A stretch of 64,000 bases of DNA. Origin: Enteroscipio rubneri (lineage in GTDB: Bacteria > Actinomycetota > Coriobacteriia > Coriobacteriales > Eggerthellaceae). The position numbers and the translations under genes are program-made. Within the stretch, counting starts at the first letter, position 1. The number at the start of each line of letters is the position of its first letter. This document shows positions 17,962 to 27,116 of the stretch, piece by piece. The notes under the pieces are model-generated. The model searched no databases. It was not told where the DNA came from and saw only the letters and a program-made list of their open reading frames with translations. Location: NCBI RefSeq assembly GCF_002899715.1, contig NZ_PPEK01000001.1:186001-250000 (forward strand). The letters run 5' to 3'.

Positions 17962-18951
17962 CTAGGCGTTTTCAGGAATGTCGTCGGCTTCACTGTCCTC
18001 AACCGAGACGAGCAGGGCGACGACGGGCTGTCCTGAGAAGTTCAAGTCGCCGGTGATGCGGCGCGCCGCTTCGACGTCGAATCCTTCCTGGTCGAATGCT
18101 GATATGCTCGGAGGAGCCTTCCTAAGCGCTTCGTCGTAGAGATCCCAGAATCCCTCCGTGCGAGCCTTTCCCGTGAAGGGATCTTCCCACGTGCGATGCT
18201 CATGGTTGTCGAAAACGCTCTCCGTCAACTTTACGGGTCGATGGCTCATTGCGCGGAAGAACGAGTGCGGGCGCGCCAATCGCTCGATACGGCCGATGGC
18301 GGCGCGCTTCAAGCCGCGAGGGGAGTGGAACGCCTGCTGGGCGATGCGGAAGTCCTTCACGGCCGTTGCGAACAGATCGGCGGGTATCGCCTCGCCGTAC
18401 ACGGTGACCGCGACGTAGACGTACATCTTCGACACGACTCGCAGCACCAGATCACTCGCCTTGAGAATCTCCTCCGCGGGGTTGAACGCAGCGACGGTGG
18501 TCTCGCGCTTTTTGAACAGGACGAGTTCGTCGAGTTCGCTTTCGATGACGGCATGCACCTCGGATCCGTCTGCTCGGGTCAAACCCGGCTCGCCGGCGTC
18601 GCACGCCTCGTACTCGTTGAAGAATACGAAGGGGTGCGCTGTCGAGTCCAGCACGTAATGGCACAGGAATCCGAGTGCATACGCGCGGCCGATGGGCCGT
18701 TCTACGCTGTCCAGCACCGACAACGAGCTTTTAAAGGCGGCCAGCAATTCGTTCGGACGCTTGTCGTGCATGGTGCTGCCCAGACGGTTATGCGCGCGCA
18801 GCCGCGGGCTGAGCACGGCGTAGAAGAGCGGATCGGGCCCTTGGTTGCCCAAGAGGAACGCTTCGGCTTCGTCGCGCGAGCCGCCGATCAGGCTGAAAAG
18901 CCGGTCGTAGACGTCGCGTCCAAAAGAGTCGTGGGTGATGATTGCCGGCAT
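17962..18951 (-). CDS. Zinc-dependent phospholipase C family protein
   Basis: This 329-residue protein fits the bacterial zinc-dependent phospholipase C family. Candidate metal ligands are H7 and D8 in ITHDSFG, the GNQGPDPLF segment near residue 33, HNRLG with HDKRP near 54-62, and the HYVLDSTAHPF segment near 98. There is no signal peptide, so a cytoplasmic role or hydrolysis of an unidentified ester seems as likely as lipid degradation. It is the first gene of a two-gene minus-strand unit with the TRIC-like protein and is divergent from a transporter gene across a 243-bp spacer. Confidence 0.75.
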   Translation of the reverse strand: MPAIITHDSFGRDVYDRLFSLIGGSRDEAEAFLLGNQGPDPLFYAVLSPRLRAHNRLGSTMHDKRPNELLAAFKSSLSVLDSVERPIGRAYALGFLCHYVLDSTAHPFVFFNEYEACDAGEPGLTRADGSEVHAVIESELDELVLFKKRETTVAAFNPAEEILKASDLVLRVVSKMYVYVAVTVYGEAIPADLFATAVKDFRIAQQAFHSPRGLKRAAIGRIERLARPHSFFRAMSHRPVKLTESVFDNHEHRTWEDPFTGKARTEGFWDLYDEALRKAPPSISAFDQEGFDVEAARRITGDLNFSGQPVVALLVSVEDSEADDIPENA

Positions 18952-19194
18952 GCGATGACGCTCCGTTCCTTACCGTAAATTAACGAGTATCAACGGCCCT
19001 CATCATATACAATGTGCGGTGAGTTGTTAACCATCGGTTTGCTTTCAACATACTGCCGAGCGGGGATGGTCGGCACCCTGCGCGAGGGGCCTTTGCGCGC
19101 GCTCGGACGAGCGGCAGCAGAGAAGACGCGTCGGTGGGGTTTCGGCGCGAAAACGGCGATGCAAGTCCGAATGCGAAAGACGAGAGGCGCGGCC

Positions 19195-20421
19195 ATGGCG
19201 GGCAAGCTGACGAAGCAGGAGAAAAGCTGGATTCTCTACGATGTGGGCAATTCGGCGTTCGTGCTGTTGGCCACGGCGCTCATTCCCGTGTACTTCGCCT
19301 CGATCGCCGAGCCCGGTTCGTCGGTCGTGGTGGCCTGGGGCTACGCCGAAACGGCGGCTTCGCTCGTACTGGCCCTGCTCATGCCCGTCCTGGGCAGCCT
19401 CGCCGACCTCAAGGGCAACAAGAAGAAGTTCTTCATCGGCACGGTGGGCACCGGTGCCATCGCGCTTGCAGCGCTTGGCATCCCCACGGCGGCGATGGCG
19501 TTCCTCGTGCTGTACGTGATCGCGTCCATCATGCTGAACGGCTCGATGGTGTTCTACGACGCGTTCCTCGTGGACGCCACCTGCGACGAGCGCTACGACG
19601 AGGTGTCGTCGCAAGGCTATGCGTGGGGTTACATCGGCTCGTGCGTACCGTTCATAGCGTGCCTGGCCGTGGTGCTGGGCGGGCCGACCATCGGCATCCC
19701 CATGGACGTGGGGATGAAGGTGGCATTCCTCATCACGGCTGTGTGGTGGGTGGCGTTCAGCATCCCGCTCATCAGGAACGTGCACCAGACGCATTTCAAA
19801 GAGCGCCCCGCGCATCTGATCCGCGACACGTTCGGCGGCCTGGCGCGCACGCTCAAGCGCATCTTCAAGGACAAGCGGCTGCGCTACTTCATGCTGGCGT
19901 TCTTCTGCTACATCGACGGCGTGCACACCATTATCAAGATGTCCACGAGCTACGGTACCGACCTGGGCATCGACGCGACGCAGCTCGTGCTAGCGCTGCT
20001 GGTGACGCAGTTCGTGGCGTTCCCGTCGGCCATCGCCTACGGGCGGCTGTCCACGAGGTTCGGCACGAAGCGCATGCTGCTGGTGGCCATCGGCGCGTAC
20101 TTCTGCATTACGCTGTTCGCGGCGTTCTTCCTGCGCGAGGCCGTGGAGTTCTGGATCCTCGCCATCTGTGTGGGCCTGTTCCAAGGCGGCATCCAGGCGC
20201 TGTCGCGCAGCGAGTTCGGCAAGCTCATCCCCAAGGAGCACGCGAACGAGTACTACGGTTTCTTCGACATCTTCGGCAAGTACGCCGCCGTCATGGGCAC
20301 GTTTCTGGTGAGCGTGTTCACTCAGATCACCGGCAACTCGTCCATGGGCGTGCTGTCCATAGCCGTGCTGTTTGTGCTGGGCTTCGTGCTGCTGTGGCGG
20401 ATGCCGGAGAACAAGGGATAG
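19195..20421 (+). CDS. UMF1/Atg22-type major facilitator transporter
   Basis: This protein of about 408 residues has around eleven to twelve membrane helices and resembles the UMF1 (Atg22-like) MFS family: WILYDVGNSAF at residues 9-19, then YDEVSSQGYAWGYIGS in the middle and GLFQGGIQALSRSEFGKLIP near 330. Some relatives are linked with vacuolar amino acid export in yeast; the bacterial substrates are unknown. I chose the ATG at 19195 because the family begins just there; the open frame extends back to 19012 but that part is not transporter-like. A long leader (~180 bp) may therefore exist. Confidence 0.8.
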   Translation: MAGKLTKQEKSWILYDVGNSAFVLLATALIPVYFASIAEPGSSVVVAWGYAETAASLVLALLMPVLGSLADLKGNKKKFFIGTVGTGAIALAALGIPTAAMAFLVLYVIASIMLNGSMVFYDAFLVDATCDERYDEVSSQGYAWGYIGSCVPFIACLAVVLGGPTIGIPMDVGMKVAFLITAVWWVAFSIPLIRNVHQTHFKERPAHLIRDTFGGLARTLKRIFKDKRLRYFMLAFFCYIDGVHTIIKMSTSYGTDLGIDATQLVLALLVTQFVAFPSAIAYGRLSTRFGTKRMLLVAIGAYFCITLFAAFFLREAVEFWILAICVGLFQGGIQALSRSEFGKLIPKEHANEYYGFFDIFGKYAAVMGTFLVSVFTQITGNSSMGVLSIAVLFVLGFVLLWRMPENKG

Positions 20422-20498
20422 CGCGCCCGATCGCGCTCAGCAGCAGTGTCAAACCCTGGAATTCTTCGTCGAGCGCGGGCGAACTCTCGTTTTCTGTT

Positions 20499-20650
20499 AA
20501 AAAAACGAGGTATGGGAACTCTGAAGGTGCTATCAGCTTCCGAGCTCTCCGATGCGTTTTTAATGACCTGGGGTTATGCGGGAGCTTGCGCGACTGCGCC
20601 TCCTGCCATCGAGGATTTACGTAGAGATCGGTTCCCTTACCTCGTTTTTT
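20499..20650. repeat. 152-bp element with 20-bp terminal inverted repeats
   Basis: The arm at 20499-20519 and the arm at 20631-20650 are inverted copies with one mismatch in 20 bp (core AAAAAACGAGGTANGGGAAC). They enclose about 111 bp with no convincing gene. The left arm also forms a local hairpin with 20486-20493. The size and form suggest a MITE-like non-autonomous element. It lies between an intact transporter gene and a broken flavoprotein gene. Confidence 0.5.
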
Positions 20651-20695
20651 CTGCAGAATTCGTCTTTCGAGCCGCGCTTATGGGGGTGCGTACAT

Positions 20696-20722
20696 GTCCC
20701 AAAAACAGGCGCCTTTTGGGAC
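20696..20722. other. Strong hairpin before the broken flavoprotein gene
   Basis: GTCCCAAAA and TTTTGGGAC form a perfect 9-bp stem around a 9-nt loop. The GGCGCCTTTTGGG half is repeated just downstream (20723-20736). It may be a terminator for the upstream transporter or an end of a mobile element. Apart from this and the inverted-repeat element, the stretch 20422-20756 shows nothing gene-like. Confidence 0.4.
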
Positions 20723-20756
20723 GGGCGCCTTTTGGGTCATGCGGGGCAGCGTTTGA

Positions 20757-21574
20757 AGGGTCATCCGCCATTCGGCTTTTCTAGTGGATGGGCTCATGCC
20801 CCACCAAATGGAACGTCCTCCTCATGGACAGATGGTTCACTACGATCCCACGCTCCTGCCCGAAGGAGATGCGCCGTTCTCTGGAAATCCCTACCTTTCT
20901 GTTAACGCAAAGAGCGAACGGTTCATGGACGAGAACCTGAGCTATCAATACAACGTCCTCACCGTTTCAAGACAACCGAAGCAGGTAATGTTTCAAATCA
21001 TCGATGGTTTGTTGCGCGACAATTGGGAAAAAATCGTTGGTACCGGATATCGCCGCAGCGCGGTTAACGCCAGCTCTGAAGAGACATGGCAGACAGGTCT
21101 TGACAATGGCGCAATCCTGCAAGCTGACACCCTCGAAGAACTTGCAGAACTCATGGGCGTGCCTGTTGATGAATTCGTTGCAACATGCAGACGTTACCAA
21201 ACCATGGTGGAAAAGGAAAAGACGAAGACTACGGAAAAGACGAAGACTACGGAAAAGACGAAGACTACGGAAAAGACCCAGCGCTCTTGGTGCTCACACC
21301 AGTCAAGAACGCTCCGTTCTACGCAATAAAGCGTCAGCCAGCAATCCTCGCAACACTTAGAGGGCTGGTTTGCATTCCAGAGCTTCGGGTGCTCGATAAC
21401 GACAACAACATAATAGAAGGGCTATACGCTGCGGGCAACATCGTTGGGATGTGCTTCGGATACGACTGCTCCATCTCTATCGGCAGCATCAGCTGCGGAC
21501 GTGCGATGTGTTTTGGCCGGGTGGCTGCCAAATCCGCCTTAGGCGTACTTGAGACATACACCTGGGACGACTAA
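20757..21574 (+). pseudogene. Broken FAD-dependent fumarate reductase-type flavoprotein, 5' truncated and frameshifted
   Basis: Two frames together resemble the C-terminal half of the Tat flavoprotein/urocanate reductase-like family. The first frame (to about 21220) holds substrate-domain text such as NPYLSVNAKSERFMDEN and ELMGVPVDEFVATCRRY. The second frame (about 21215-21574) holds KDEDYG, NAPFYA, the FAD-contacting GLYAAGNIVG near 21424, and ends properly at a stop. The N-terminal FAD-binding half is absent. The frame changes next to an 18-bp triplicated repeat. It is probably a dead relic of the same family as the intact gene at 23512-25092. Confidence 0.8.
21221..21274 (+). repeat. Three exact 18-bp tandem repeats in the broken flavoprotein gene
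   Basis: The unit GACGAAGACTACGGAAAA occurs three times without change. In the downstream reading frame it encodes KDEDYG, part of the conserved GKDEDxGK stretch of this family that normally occurs once. The expansion is a multiple of three, so it is not itself the frameshift. Confidence 0.85.
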
Positions 21575-21617
21575 TCAGATCGACACGAAAAGCTCCTATC
21601 GATTCTAACCTCTACTT

Positions 21618-21652
21618 AAAGGGGCAGCTTGGGAAAGCCAGGCTGCCCCTTT
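21618..21652 (+). terminator. Intrinsic terminator after the broken flavoprotein gene
   Basis: AAAGGGGCAGC and GCTGCCCCTTT form a perfect 11-bp stem around a 13-nt loop. The stretch 21575-21886 contains nothing else I can assign. Confidence 0.7.
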
Positions 21653-21886
21653 CTCGGGCGCCAAGCATTGACCTGGACGCTCCTGAGGAAGCATCCTGCT
21701 ACTGCCGTTGCTGCCTTTACTTCTTGCTTCGAGGAGGCATCTTTGAAAGCTTTGGAGGTTAGGGAACCGAAGCGGCTTTGTACGATCGGACAAAACGCAT
21801 CGCCTCGATTCTTTCGCCTCTACAAATGCGGCGCACACGGCTGGCTGTACCCTCTTGGTAGTGAAAACGAGTGAGAGGAGCATCCC

Positions 21887-22072
21887 ATGGTAGAGAAACT
21901 GAACGAGCAAGCTGCGTCCGCCCTACTGTCGCTTGAACCCGGCGATCTGTCGTACTGCCTGAAGCTGACGAAGCGCTTCGAGCATCTGGGCATCAGCCCG
22001 GCGCACGCGAGCGACGCCCTGTGCACGCTCGTAGAAGGCGGCAACCTGGAGTTCATCTACCAGATCCGCTAA
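21887..22072 (+). CDS. Small hypothetical protein, 61 residues
   Basis: An ATG preceded by a good GAGAGGAG ribosome site opens a 61-codon frame. The product is mildly acidic, with no membrane segment or signal, and would be mostly helical (for example SYCLKLTKRFEHLG). I do not recognise a family. The phrase HASDALCTLVEGGNLEFI recalls short regulatory or adaptor domains, but this is not enough to name it. It stands alone between a terminator and the pucR promoter. The good start signal and compact, gene-like composition are the reasons for calling it. Confidence 0.5.
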   Translation: MVEKLNEQAASALLSLEPGDLSYCLKLTKRFEHLGISPAHASDALCTLVEGGNLEFIYQIR

Positions 22073-22211
22073 CGTCTGTGCCGGCACCTTGCCGGCGCGG
22101 CCCGCTTTGCTGCTGGTCGGCGCCGGTGCAGTTCGCTTCGCCACCGGCGGTCGGCGCCCGCTTGCGCACTGCCGCCGACGCAACCTGCGCGCCGCTGTCG
22201 GCTCGCCCTTT

Positions 22212-22238
22212 CGGCATCGATGCCGCATCTGGTATATC
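22212..22238 (+). promoter_or_regulatory. pucR promoter with a palindrome in the spacer
   Basis: An extended -10 (TGgTATATC, 22230-22238) lies about 30 bp before the GTG start. A perfect 14-bp palindrome, CGGCATCGATGCCG (22212-22225), occupies the spacer, where a bound regulator would block the polymerase. The -10 position makes the in-frame ATG at 22239 unlikely as the start, because it would lie upstream of the transcript's expected first base. Confidence 0.45.
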
Positions 22239-22268
22239 ATGGAGCAGTCTTCATCGAAGGGGTCTCAT

Positions 22269-23438
22269 GTGATAACGGTAGCGGACATCATCGCATTGCC
22301 GGCGTTCAAGCGCATCGAGCTTGCGGCGCCGTGCCCCGGCGCCGGCGCTCGCGGCGTGCGCAACGTGGGCATCCTCGATCTCGCGCCCGACGAGCAGGCC
22401 TACGCCGACTACCTGCCGGGCGAGTTCATCGTGTCGAACCTCGGCTTCGCGCGCAACGATCCCGATCTCATGGAGGCGTCGCTTCTGGCCCTCATCGCGC
22501 GCAACGTGGCGGCCGTGGCCGTGAAGACCGTCTACCATCCCGCCATCGGCGCTGCCGTGCGCGCGGCCAGCGAGGCTCGCGGCGTGCCGCTGTATCTGTA
22601 TGAGGGCGACTACCACGAGGTGGTTGCCTACCAGGCCCTCGACCTCATCCGCCGCGACGAGGAGGAATCGGATAAGGGGCGCATGGTGGCCGGGCTTCTG
22701 GCCGACCACGACGAGCAGGTCACGCGCGCGGCCATCTATGGGCTGACCGGGGCGATGGGCTCCACCCTCCAATGCTTCGCCGTTGCTCCGCGCTCGGGTG
22801 ACGAATGCTCGCTGTATGCGGTCCTCGATGCGCTCGCCGGGGTGCTCGCCGAATTCAAGCGCGACTGGGCCAGCGTGGATACCGCGTACGCCTGCCGCTA
22901 CCACAGCATGCTGTTGGCCTTCGTCTCCTACGTCCAGCCTCCCGCCTCGGTGCGCGCTGCCTCCGAGGCCGATCTTATCGCGCGCATCCAGAGGACAGGG
23001 CTTGTGCACGTGGGCGTGGGAGAGGAGGGGCCGCTCTTCGACGGCGATTTGACCGTGCAGGAGGCGCTGGCCGCGCTCAAGACCGCGCGCACCGAGGACG
23101 CCGACGTCGCATGTTGGACCGACTTGCACCACGACGCGTTTCGGGCCGTGGCCTCCACCAGCCGCCTGTTCGCCCGCACAGCTGCCTACCATCGGGCCCT
23201 GCTCGAGGAGCACGATGCCGCGAACGGCGCAGAGCTTGCGGCAACGGCCGAGGCCCTCGCGCGCGCCTACGGCGACGTGCGCCACGCTGCGGAAATCCTT
23301 CATCAGCACCCGAACACGGTGCGCTACCGCCTGCGCAAGGCGAAGGCGGTGCTGGGTATGCCGGACGCGCCCGACCGCGAGTTCGTCTTCCTGCTGGGGC
23401 TCGTGTTCCTGGAGCACACGAACCCGCTCGAGGCATAG
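22269..23438 (+). CDS. PucR-family transcriptional regulator
   Basis: This protein of about 389 residues has the PucR layout. The N-terminal PucR domain (ITVADIIALPAFKRIEL at residues 2-18) is followed by a middle GGDEF-like region and a C-terminal helix-turn-helix (AEILHQHPNTVRYRLRKA near 345-362). PucR-type proteins commonly control purine, amino acid or other catabolic genes in response to a metabolite. The GTG at 22269 has a GAAGGGG ribosome site and places the PucR domain at the very N-terminus. The neighbouring convergent flavoprotein gene is a possible but unproven target. Confidence 0.88.
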   Translation: MITVADIIALPAFKRIELAAPCPGAGARGVRNVGILDLAPDEQAYADYLPGEFIVSNLGFARNDPDLMEASLLALIARNVAAVAVKTVYHPAIGAAVRAASEARGVPLYLYEGDYHEVVAYQALDLIRRDEEESDKGRMVAGLLADHDEQVTRAAIYGLTGAMGSTLQCFAVAPRSGDECSLYAVLDALAGVLAEFKRDWASVDTAYACRYHSMLLAFVSYVQPPASVRAASEADLIARIQRTGLVHVGVGEEGPLFDGDLTVQEALAALKTARTEDADVACWTDLHHDAFRAVASTSRLFARTAAYHRALLEEHDAANGAELAATAEALARAYGDVRHAAEILHQHPNTVRYRLRKAKAVLGMPDAPDREFVFLLGLVFLEHTNPLEA

Positions 23439-23511
23439 CGGCTCGCGGTCGCGCGCGCAGGATTATACGGTCTCGGCCTGGGATGGAGGGCCGAGACCGA
23501 GGTGAAATTCT

Positions 23512-25092
23512 CTAAGCTATCTCGTCGTCGAATGTGCCGGTCGCGCTCATGACCGCCAGAACGCCGCCCGTCATGGAGCGACCGAGCGAGAACCCGCCGA
23601 ACCCGTTGACGGGATAGTCGTACCCGAAGAAGGATCCCTGCACGTTGCCCGCTGCGTACAGGCCCTTGATCACCTGGCGATCCTTCGAAAGAACCTGCAG
23701 GTATTCGTTGCACGTGAGGCCGGGTGCTGCAACGAACTTGGACGCTTGGTACTCCATGAGGTAGAACGGGGCGTCCTTGATGCCGTTGTTCGCAAGCACT
23801 TCGGGGTCGACGCCGAAGTCGAGGTCATCCCCGCCGTCGACCAGTTCGTTGTAGCGCTTGACCGTGCGCACGAGCTCGTCGGCGGGAATGCCCACTGCGT
23901 CGGCCAGCCCCTCGATGGTGTCGGATTGGTAGGTGTTGCCCAGTTTCAAGCCCTCGTCCAACTCTTCCTGTGTGCAGCTGCCGTGCTCCACCACGTGGCT
24001 GTCCATAATCTGGTAGGCGCGATGGTCGGGCTGTAGGGCGATGGACGTGCCCTGGTACTGGTCGCCGCCGTTCTCGTTGAAAAAGCGCTTGCCTTCGGTG
24101 TTCACATGCAGGTAGGGAAGGCTGACGCAGGGAGCGGTGCCTTGCGGCAGCGCGCTCGGCGTAATGAACATCTGCATGCCCGAAGGGGGATCGTCCATGT
24201 CGGCACCTACCCATAAGCCCATCTTCAATCCGTCGCCGGTGTTCGTGGCCACGGCATGGTTCGTAGGAACGTCCAGCATGACGGGGCAGTACGCCTCCAA
24301 CATCTCCTCGTCGTCGGAGATATCGCCCGTGCACAGGATAACGCCCTTCGATGCGTTCACCCGGACGTAGGAGCTGCCCGTCTGTCCGATGACCCCGACG
24401 ACGTTGTTCTCTCCGTCGGTCACCAGCTGGACCGCTGGCGTCTCGTAGAGGTAGCGCGCCCCGTACTCAGCGGCCTTCGCGGCGATATTGTTGTGGAGCG
24501 TCTTGAACCCGGTGTAGCGAGTGGCGTAATCGTCGTTGAGGATCCACTGGCATCCTGTATGGGTGTCTTCCACGATGTCCCAGCTGGGGGCAGGGTCGGG
24601 CACTTCGGAGACAATCCATTCGATGGCGGCCCCTGAACGCTCCATGATGTTTCGTACGAGGCGCAGGTTGGGCTTGCCGTTGGAAATCGCGGCGAAGTTC
24701 TGAATGTCGTTCGAGATGTTCCAGACAAGGCCGTTCTCCGTGCCGAACTTCGTGTTCCACGACCCGCAGCCCTGGCCGTTCACCTGGGGCGTAGACTCTT
24801 TCTGCAGGACGATGACGTCGTATCCGTGTTTCGCCGCGTACAGGGCGGCGGGATTTCCCGCCACGCCGGCTCCGACGATACACAGCTCGCATTCGTACGT
24901 GTCGGATATCTTGTCGTCGGGAATGGGTTCCGGCGCTGTCGACCAGCTCCAGCGTCCGGCCTCCGATGAGCCAGCCGCGTCGGCCGACTGGGTGGACGAC
25001 GTCGAAGCGCAGCCCGCCAAAGCGGCGGCGCCCAAGGCGGCCGTACCTGCCAATCCGGCGCCCTTGATGAAACTGCGTCGCGATATATCCAT
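23512..25092 (-). CDS. Tat-exported FAD-dependent reductase (fumarate reductase flavoprotein type)
   Basis: This is a 526-residue protein with a twin-arginine signal (SRRSFIKGAG near residues 4-13) ending in a lipobox-like LAGCAS, so it is probably an exported lipoprotein. The dinucleotide-binding motif GAGVAGNPAALYAAKHGYDV follows near residue 75, and the C-terminal FAD segment GLYAAGNVQGSFFG near 485. There is no covalent FMN domain, so an outside redox partner is needed. Relatives reduce fumarate, urocanate, cinnamates or drugs such as digoxin; the substrate here is unknown. I start at 25092, after GGAGAGGGG. It is divergent from a disrupted LuxR gene, a typical regulator pairing. Confidence 0.88.
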   Translation of the reverse strand: MDISRRSFIKGAGLAGTAALGAAALAGCASTSSTQSADAAGSSEAGRWSWSTAPEPIPDDKISDTYECELCIVGAGVAGNPAALYAAKHGYDVIVLQKESTPQVNGQGCGSWNTKFGTENGLVWNISNDIQNFAAISNGKPNLRLVRNIMERSGAAIEWIVSEVPDPAPSWDIVEDTHTGCQWILNDDYATRYTGFKTLHNNIAAKAAEYGARYLYETPAVQLVTDGENNVVGVIGQTGSSYVRVNASKGVILCTGDISDDEEMLEAYCPVMLDVPTNHAVATNTGDGLKMGLWVGADMDDPPSGMQMFITPSALPQGTAPCVSLPYLHVNTEGKRFFNENGGDQYQGTSIALQPDHRAYQIMDSHVVEHGSCTQEELDEGLKLGNTYQSDTIEGLADAVGIPADELVRTVKRYNELVDGGDDLDFGVDPEVLANNGIKDAPFYLMEYQASKFVAAPGLTCNEYLQVLSKDRQVIKGLYAAGNVQGSFFGYDYPVNGFGGFSLGRSMTGGVLAVMSATGTFDDEIA

Positions 25093-25211
25093 AGTGCTTC
25101 CCCTCTCCATCCTTGTTCCAACATGCGATTCCGCCATGCCGGCGCGTGATTCGGCCGGCATGGGAGAAGGCTACGTGAAACACGCAACATCCTCCTCTCC
25201 CAAAAGCGCTC

Positions 25212-25266
25212 GATACTGAGGTATCTTCGAAAAGCTCCTACCCCAAAACCAGTTTAGACAGGGGTA
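25212..25266. promoter_or_regulatory. Operator-like repeats between the flavoprotein and LuxR genes
   Basis: Two symmetric sites lie in the 368-bp divergent spacer 25093-25460: GATAC-TGAG-GTATC at 25212-25225, and TACCCC-N16-GGGGTA at 25239-25266. The sequence GGTATCTTYG occurs in both. They are good candidates for binding by the adjacent LuxR protein. The rest of the spacer shows no gene. Confidence 0.4.
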
Positions 25267-25460
25267 TCTTTGCTTTGCGATGCGTTTCGCCATTGGTAAA
25301 CGTGTGTGCGTTCTCTAGAATGAGGAGCGAAGAACGCTTCGGGGGAAGGACGCCTGCGAGTTGCGCCGCAACGTCTCTGCGTCAGCTGACGAAGAGCGCG
25401 TCTGGCGATGCGGAGGAGCCGGGCGTTTCGGCGGTGCGGGTGAATGCGGGGGCGAGGGGG

Positions 25461-26965
25461 ATGGTCGTGCGCATTGATTGGGAGAAGGTTTGGAAGAAGC
25501 TGCCGGCGGCTCCGTTCTGCTTTCTCGGCTTCGCCTTCGCGCGTGCATGGGCCGAGGTTCCGTATTTGAGCCCGCAGGCCTCCTTCCCGTTCCAAACGGG
25601 CTCGCTGTCGCTTTGGTTCGACGGCGCTACCGCGGTGGCCTTGGCGGCGTTCGCACTGGGGGCGAACCGCATCGCTCCGCTATCGAGCCGCCGCCACGTG
25701 CTGCTCGTCACGGTGCTGCTTCATCTGGCCAGCAACTGCCTGAGCCTCTGCACGCACCTGCTCCCTTCCACGGCGCCCTTCCTGTCACTGCCGGCCGTCT
25801 TCACGGGCGGGGTGGGGGTGGCGTTCGCCCTCATGCTGTGGGCCGAGTTCTTCAGCTGCTTCAACGCATTGAAAATCGCCTTGTACTATTCGATGAGTCT
25901 CATCTTGAGCTTCTTTTGCGTGCTGCTTATGAGGGGTCTGGCATTTGAGTGGCTCTGGACGTGCAACGCGCTCTTACCCGCCGCATCCATGCTGTGCCTG
26001 TGGCGCTCCTTCGCGAGCCTGCCCGAGGAGGATCGTCCGCCGGTTCCTTCGCGCAGGTTCTCGTTTCCCTTCAAGCCGGCGCTGGTGGTCGCACTCTACG
26101 CGTTCGCGCTGGGTATGACGCTTCCCCTCACCATCGAGACGATCGGCGTGGATTCGAACCCCGGCGTGGTAGCGGCGGCGCTGGTCGTTTACGGGCTGGT
26201 GATGACGAAGGGCGACGATCTCGATCTGTCCCTGCTCTGGAAGCTCGCGCTTCCCGCGACCTTGCTGGCCCTCGTGCCGCTGGGCGGCCTGCTGCCGTTC
26301 GGCGACGTGCTGCCCGGCATGCTGGCTTCTGGCGGATACACTCTGTTCGTCACGCTGATCATGTGCATCTTGGGCAACCTGTCCTACCGCTACGGCATAT
26401 GCGCCTTGTGTTCGTCACGCTGATCATGTGCATCTTGGGCAACCTGTCCTACCGCTACGGCATATGCGCCTTGTGGCTTTTCGCCATCGAGCGCTTCGTG
26501 CGGCTGCTGTTCGGTCTCGCGGGCACGATGACGAGCCAGCTGCTCTGGCAGGCGCCTCTCGACCCGACGATCTCCCAGGTCGTTTCATCAGCTATCGTCG
26601 TCATCCTCATCGGGCTGACCACGCTGTTCTTCTTTTCGGAAAAGCAGATCGACTCCCCCTGGGGCGTCGTGCTAAAGAACCCCCTGTCCAAGGACATCGA
26701 CCTCATACTGAGCAAGACGCACCTGGGCATCCGATGCCACGAGGTTGCGCAGGAGTGCGGACTCACGCCACGTGAAGAGCAGATACTCCTGTGCCTTCTG
26801 CAGAAGAAGAAGCCGAGCCGCATAGCGGAGGAGCTATGCATCGAGGTGAGCACCATCCGGGTCCACGTCAAGCACATCTACCGGAAGACCGATGTCCATT
26901 CGCGAAACGAACTGCTCAGCTTAGTGGGGTTGCAGGAGGCAGACGCCGAGCGCGCGGACCGGTGA
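25461..26965 (+). pseudogene. Membrane LuxR-family regulator disrupted by a 65-bp tandem duplication
   Basis: Read through, this gene would encode about 480 residues: a hydrophobic region with some eleven to twelve helices, then a LuxR helix-turn-helix (LTPREEQILLCLLQKKKPSR and STIRVHVKHIYRKTDVHSR). After about residue 315, within CILGNLSYRYGICAL, the frame closes at 26423 because 65 bp are exactly duplicated. The HTH continues in another frame from about 26410. Removing one copy restores a single open frame. The start at 26461 minus 1000 (25461) follows GCGAGGGGG. The broken product would lack the DNA-binding domain. It faces the Tat flavoprotein gene it would be expected to regulate. Confidence 0.88.
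26345..26474 (+). repeat. Exact 65-bp tandem duplication inside the LuxR gene
   Basis: Bases 26345-26409 and 26410-26474 are identical and adjacent. Because 65 is not a multiple of three, the second copy shifts the frame. The absence of any mismatch indicates a recent event, reversible by slippage or recombination, or an assembly or culture artefact. Confidence 0.95.
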
Positions 26966-27068
26966 AGCCTTCACATCCTGCGCGCCCGCGGCCGCGGGCG
27001 CGCTATGCACATTCGCTGTGAATAAACGCCTGCTCGGGGGCATTTAGTCGATTGGCTTGCAGGTTGTT

Positions 27069-27097
27069 TGGTATAGTGAACGCTCGATTGGGTTCAC
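27069..27097 (+). promoter_or_regulatory. lysC extended -10 promoter and inverted repeat
   Basis: TGgTATAGT (27069-27077) is a clear extended -10, 40 bp before the lysC start. GTGAAC-N10-GTTCAC (27076-27097) overlaps the expected transcription start and could be an operator. I see no lysine riboswitch in the short leader. Confidence 0.45.
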
Positions 27098-27116
27098 TGT
27101 TAAAAGAAAGATAGCC

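Noticed and set aside
18952-19194. Riboswitch in the long leader of the UMF1-type transporter
   Set aside because: I looked for cobalamin, lysine, SAM and TPP consensus boxes and found none. The leader may simply be untranslated.
21221-21274. CRISPR array (18-bp repeats)
   Set aside because: The repeats are directly adjacent with no spacers and lie in coding sequence. The same holds for the 33-bp repeats at 53009-53107.
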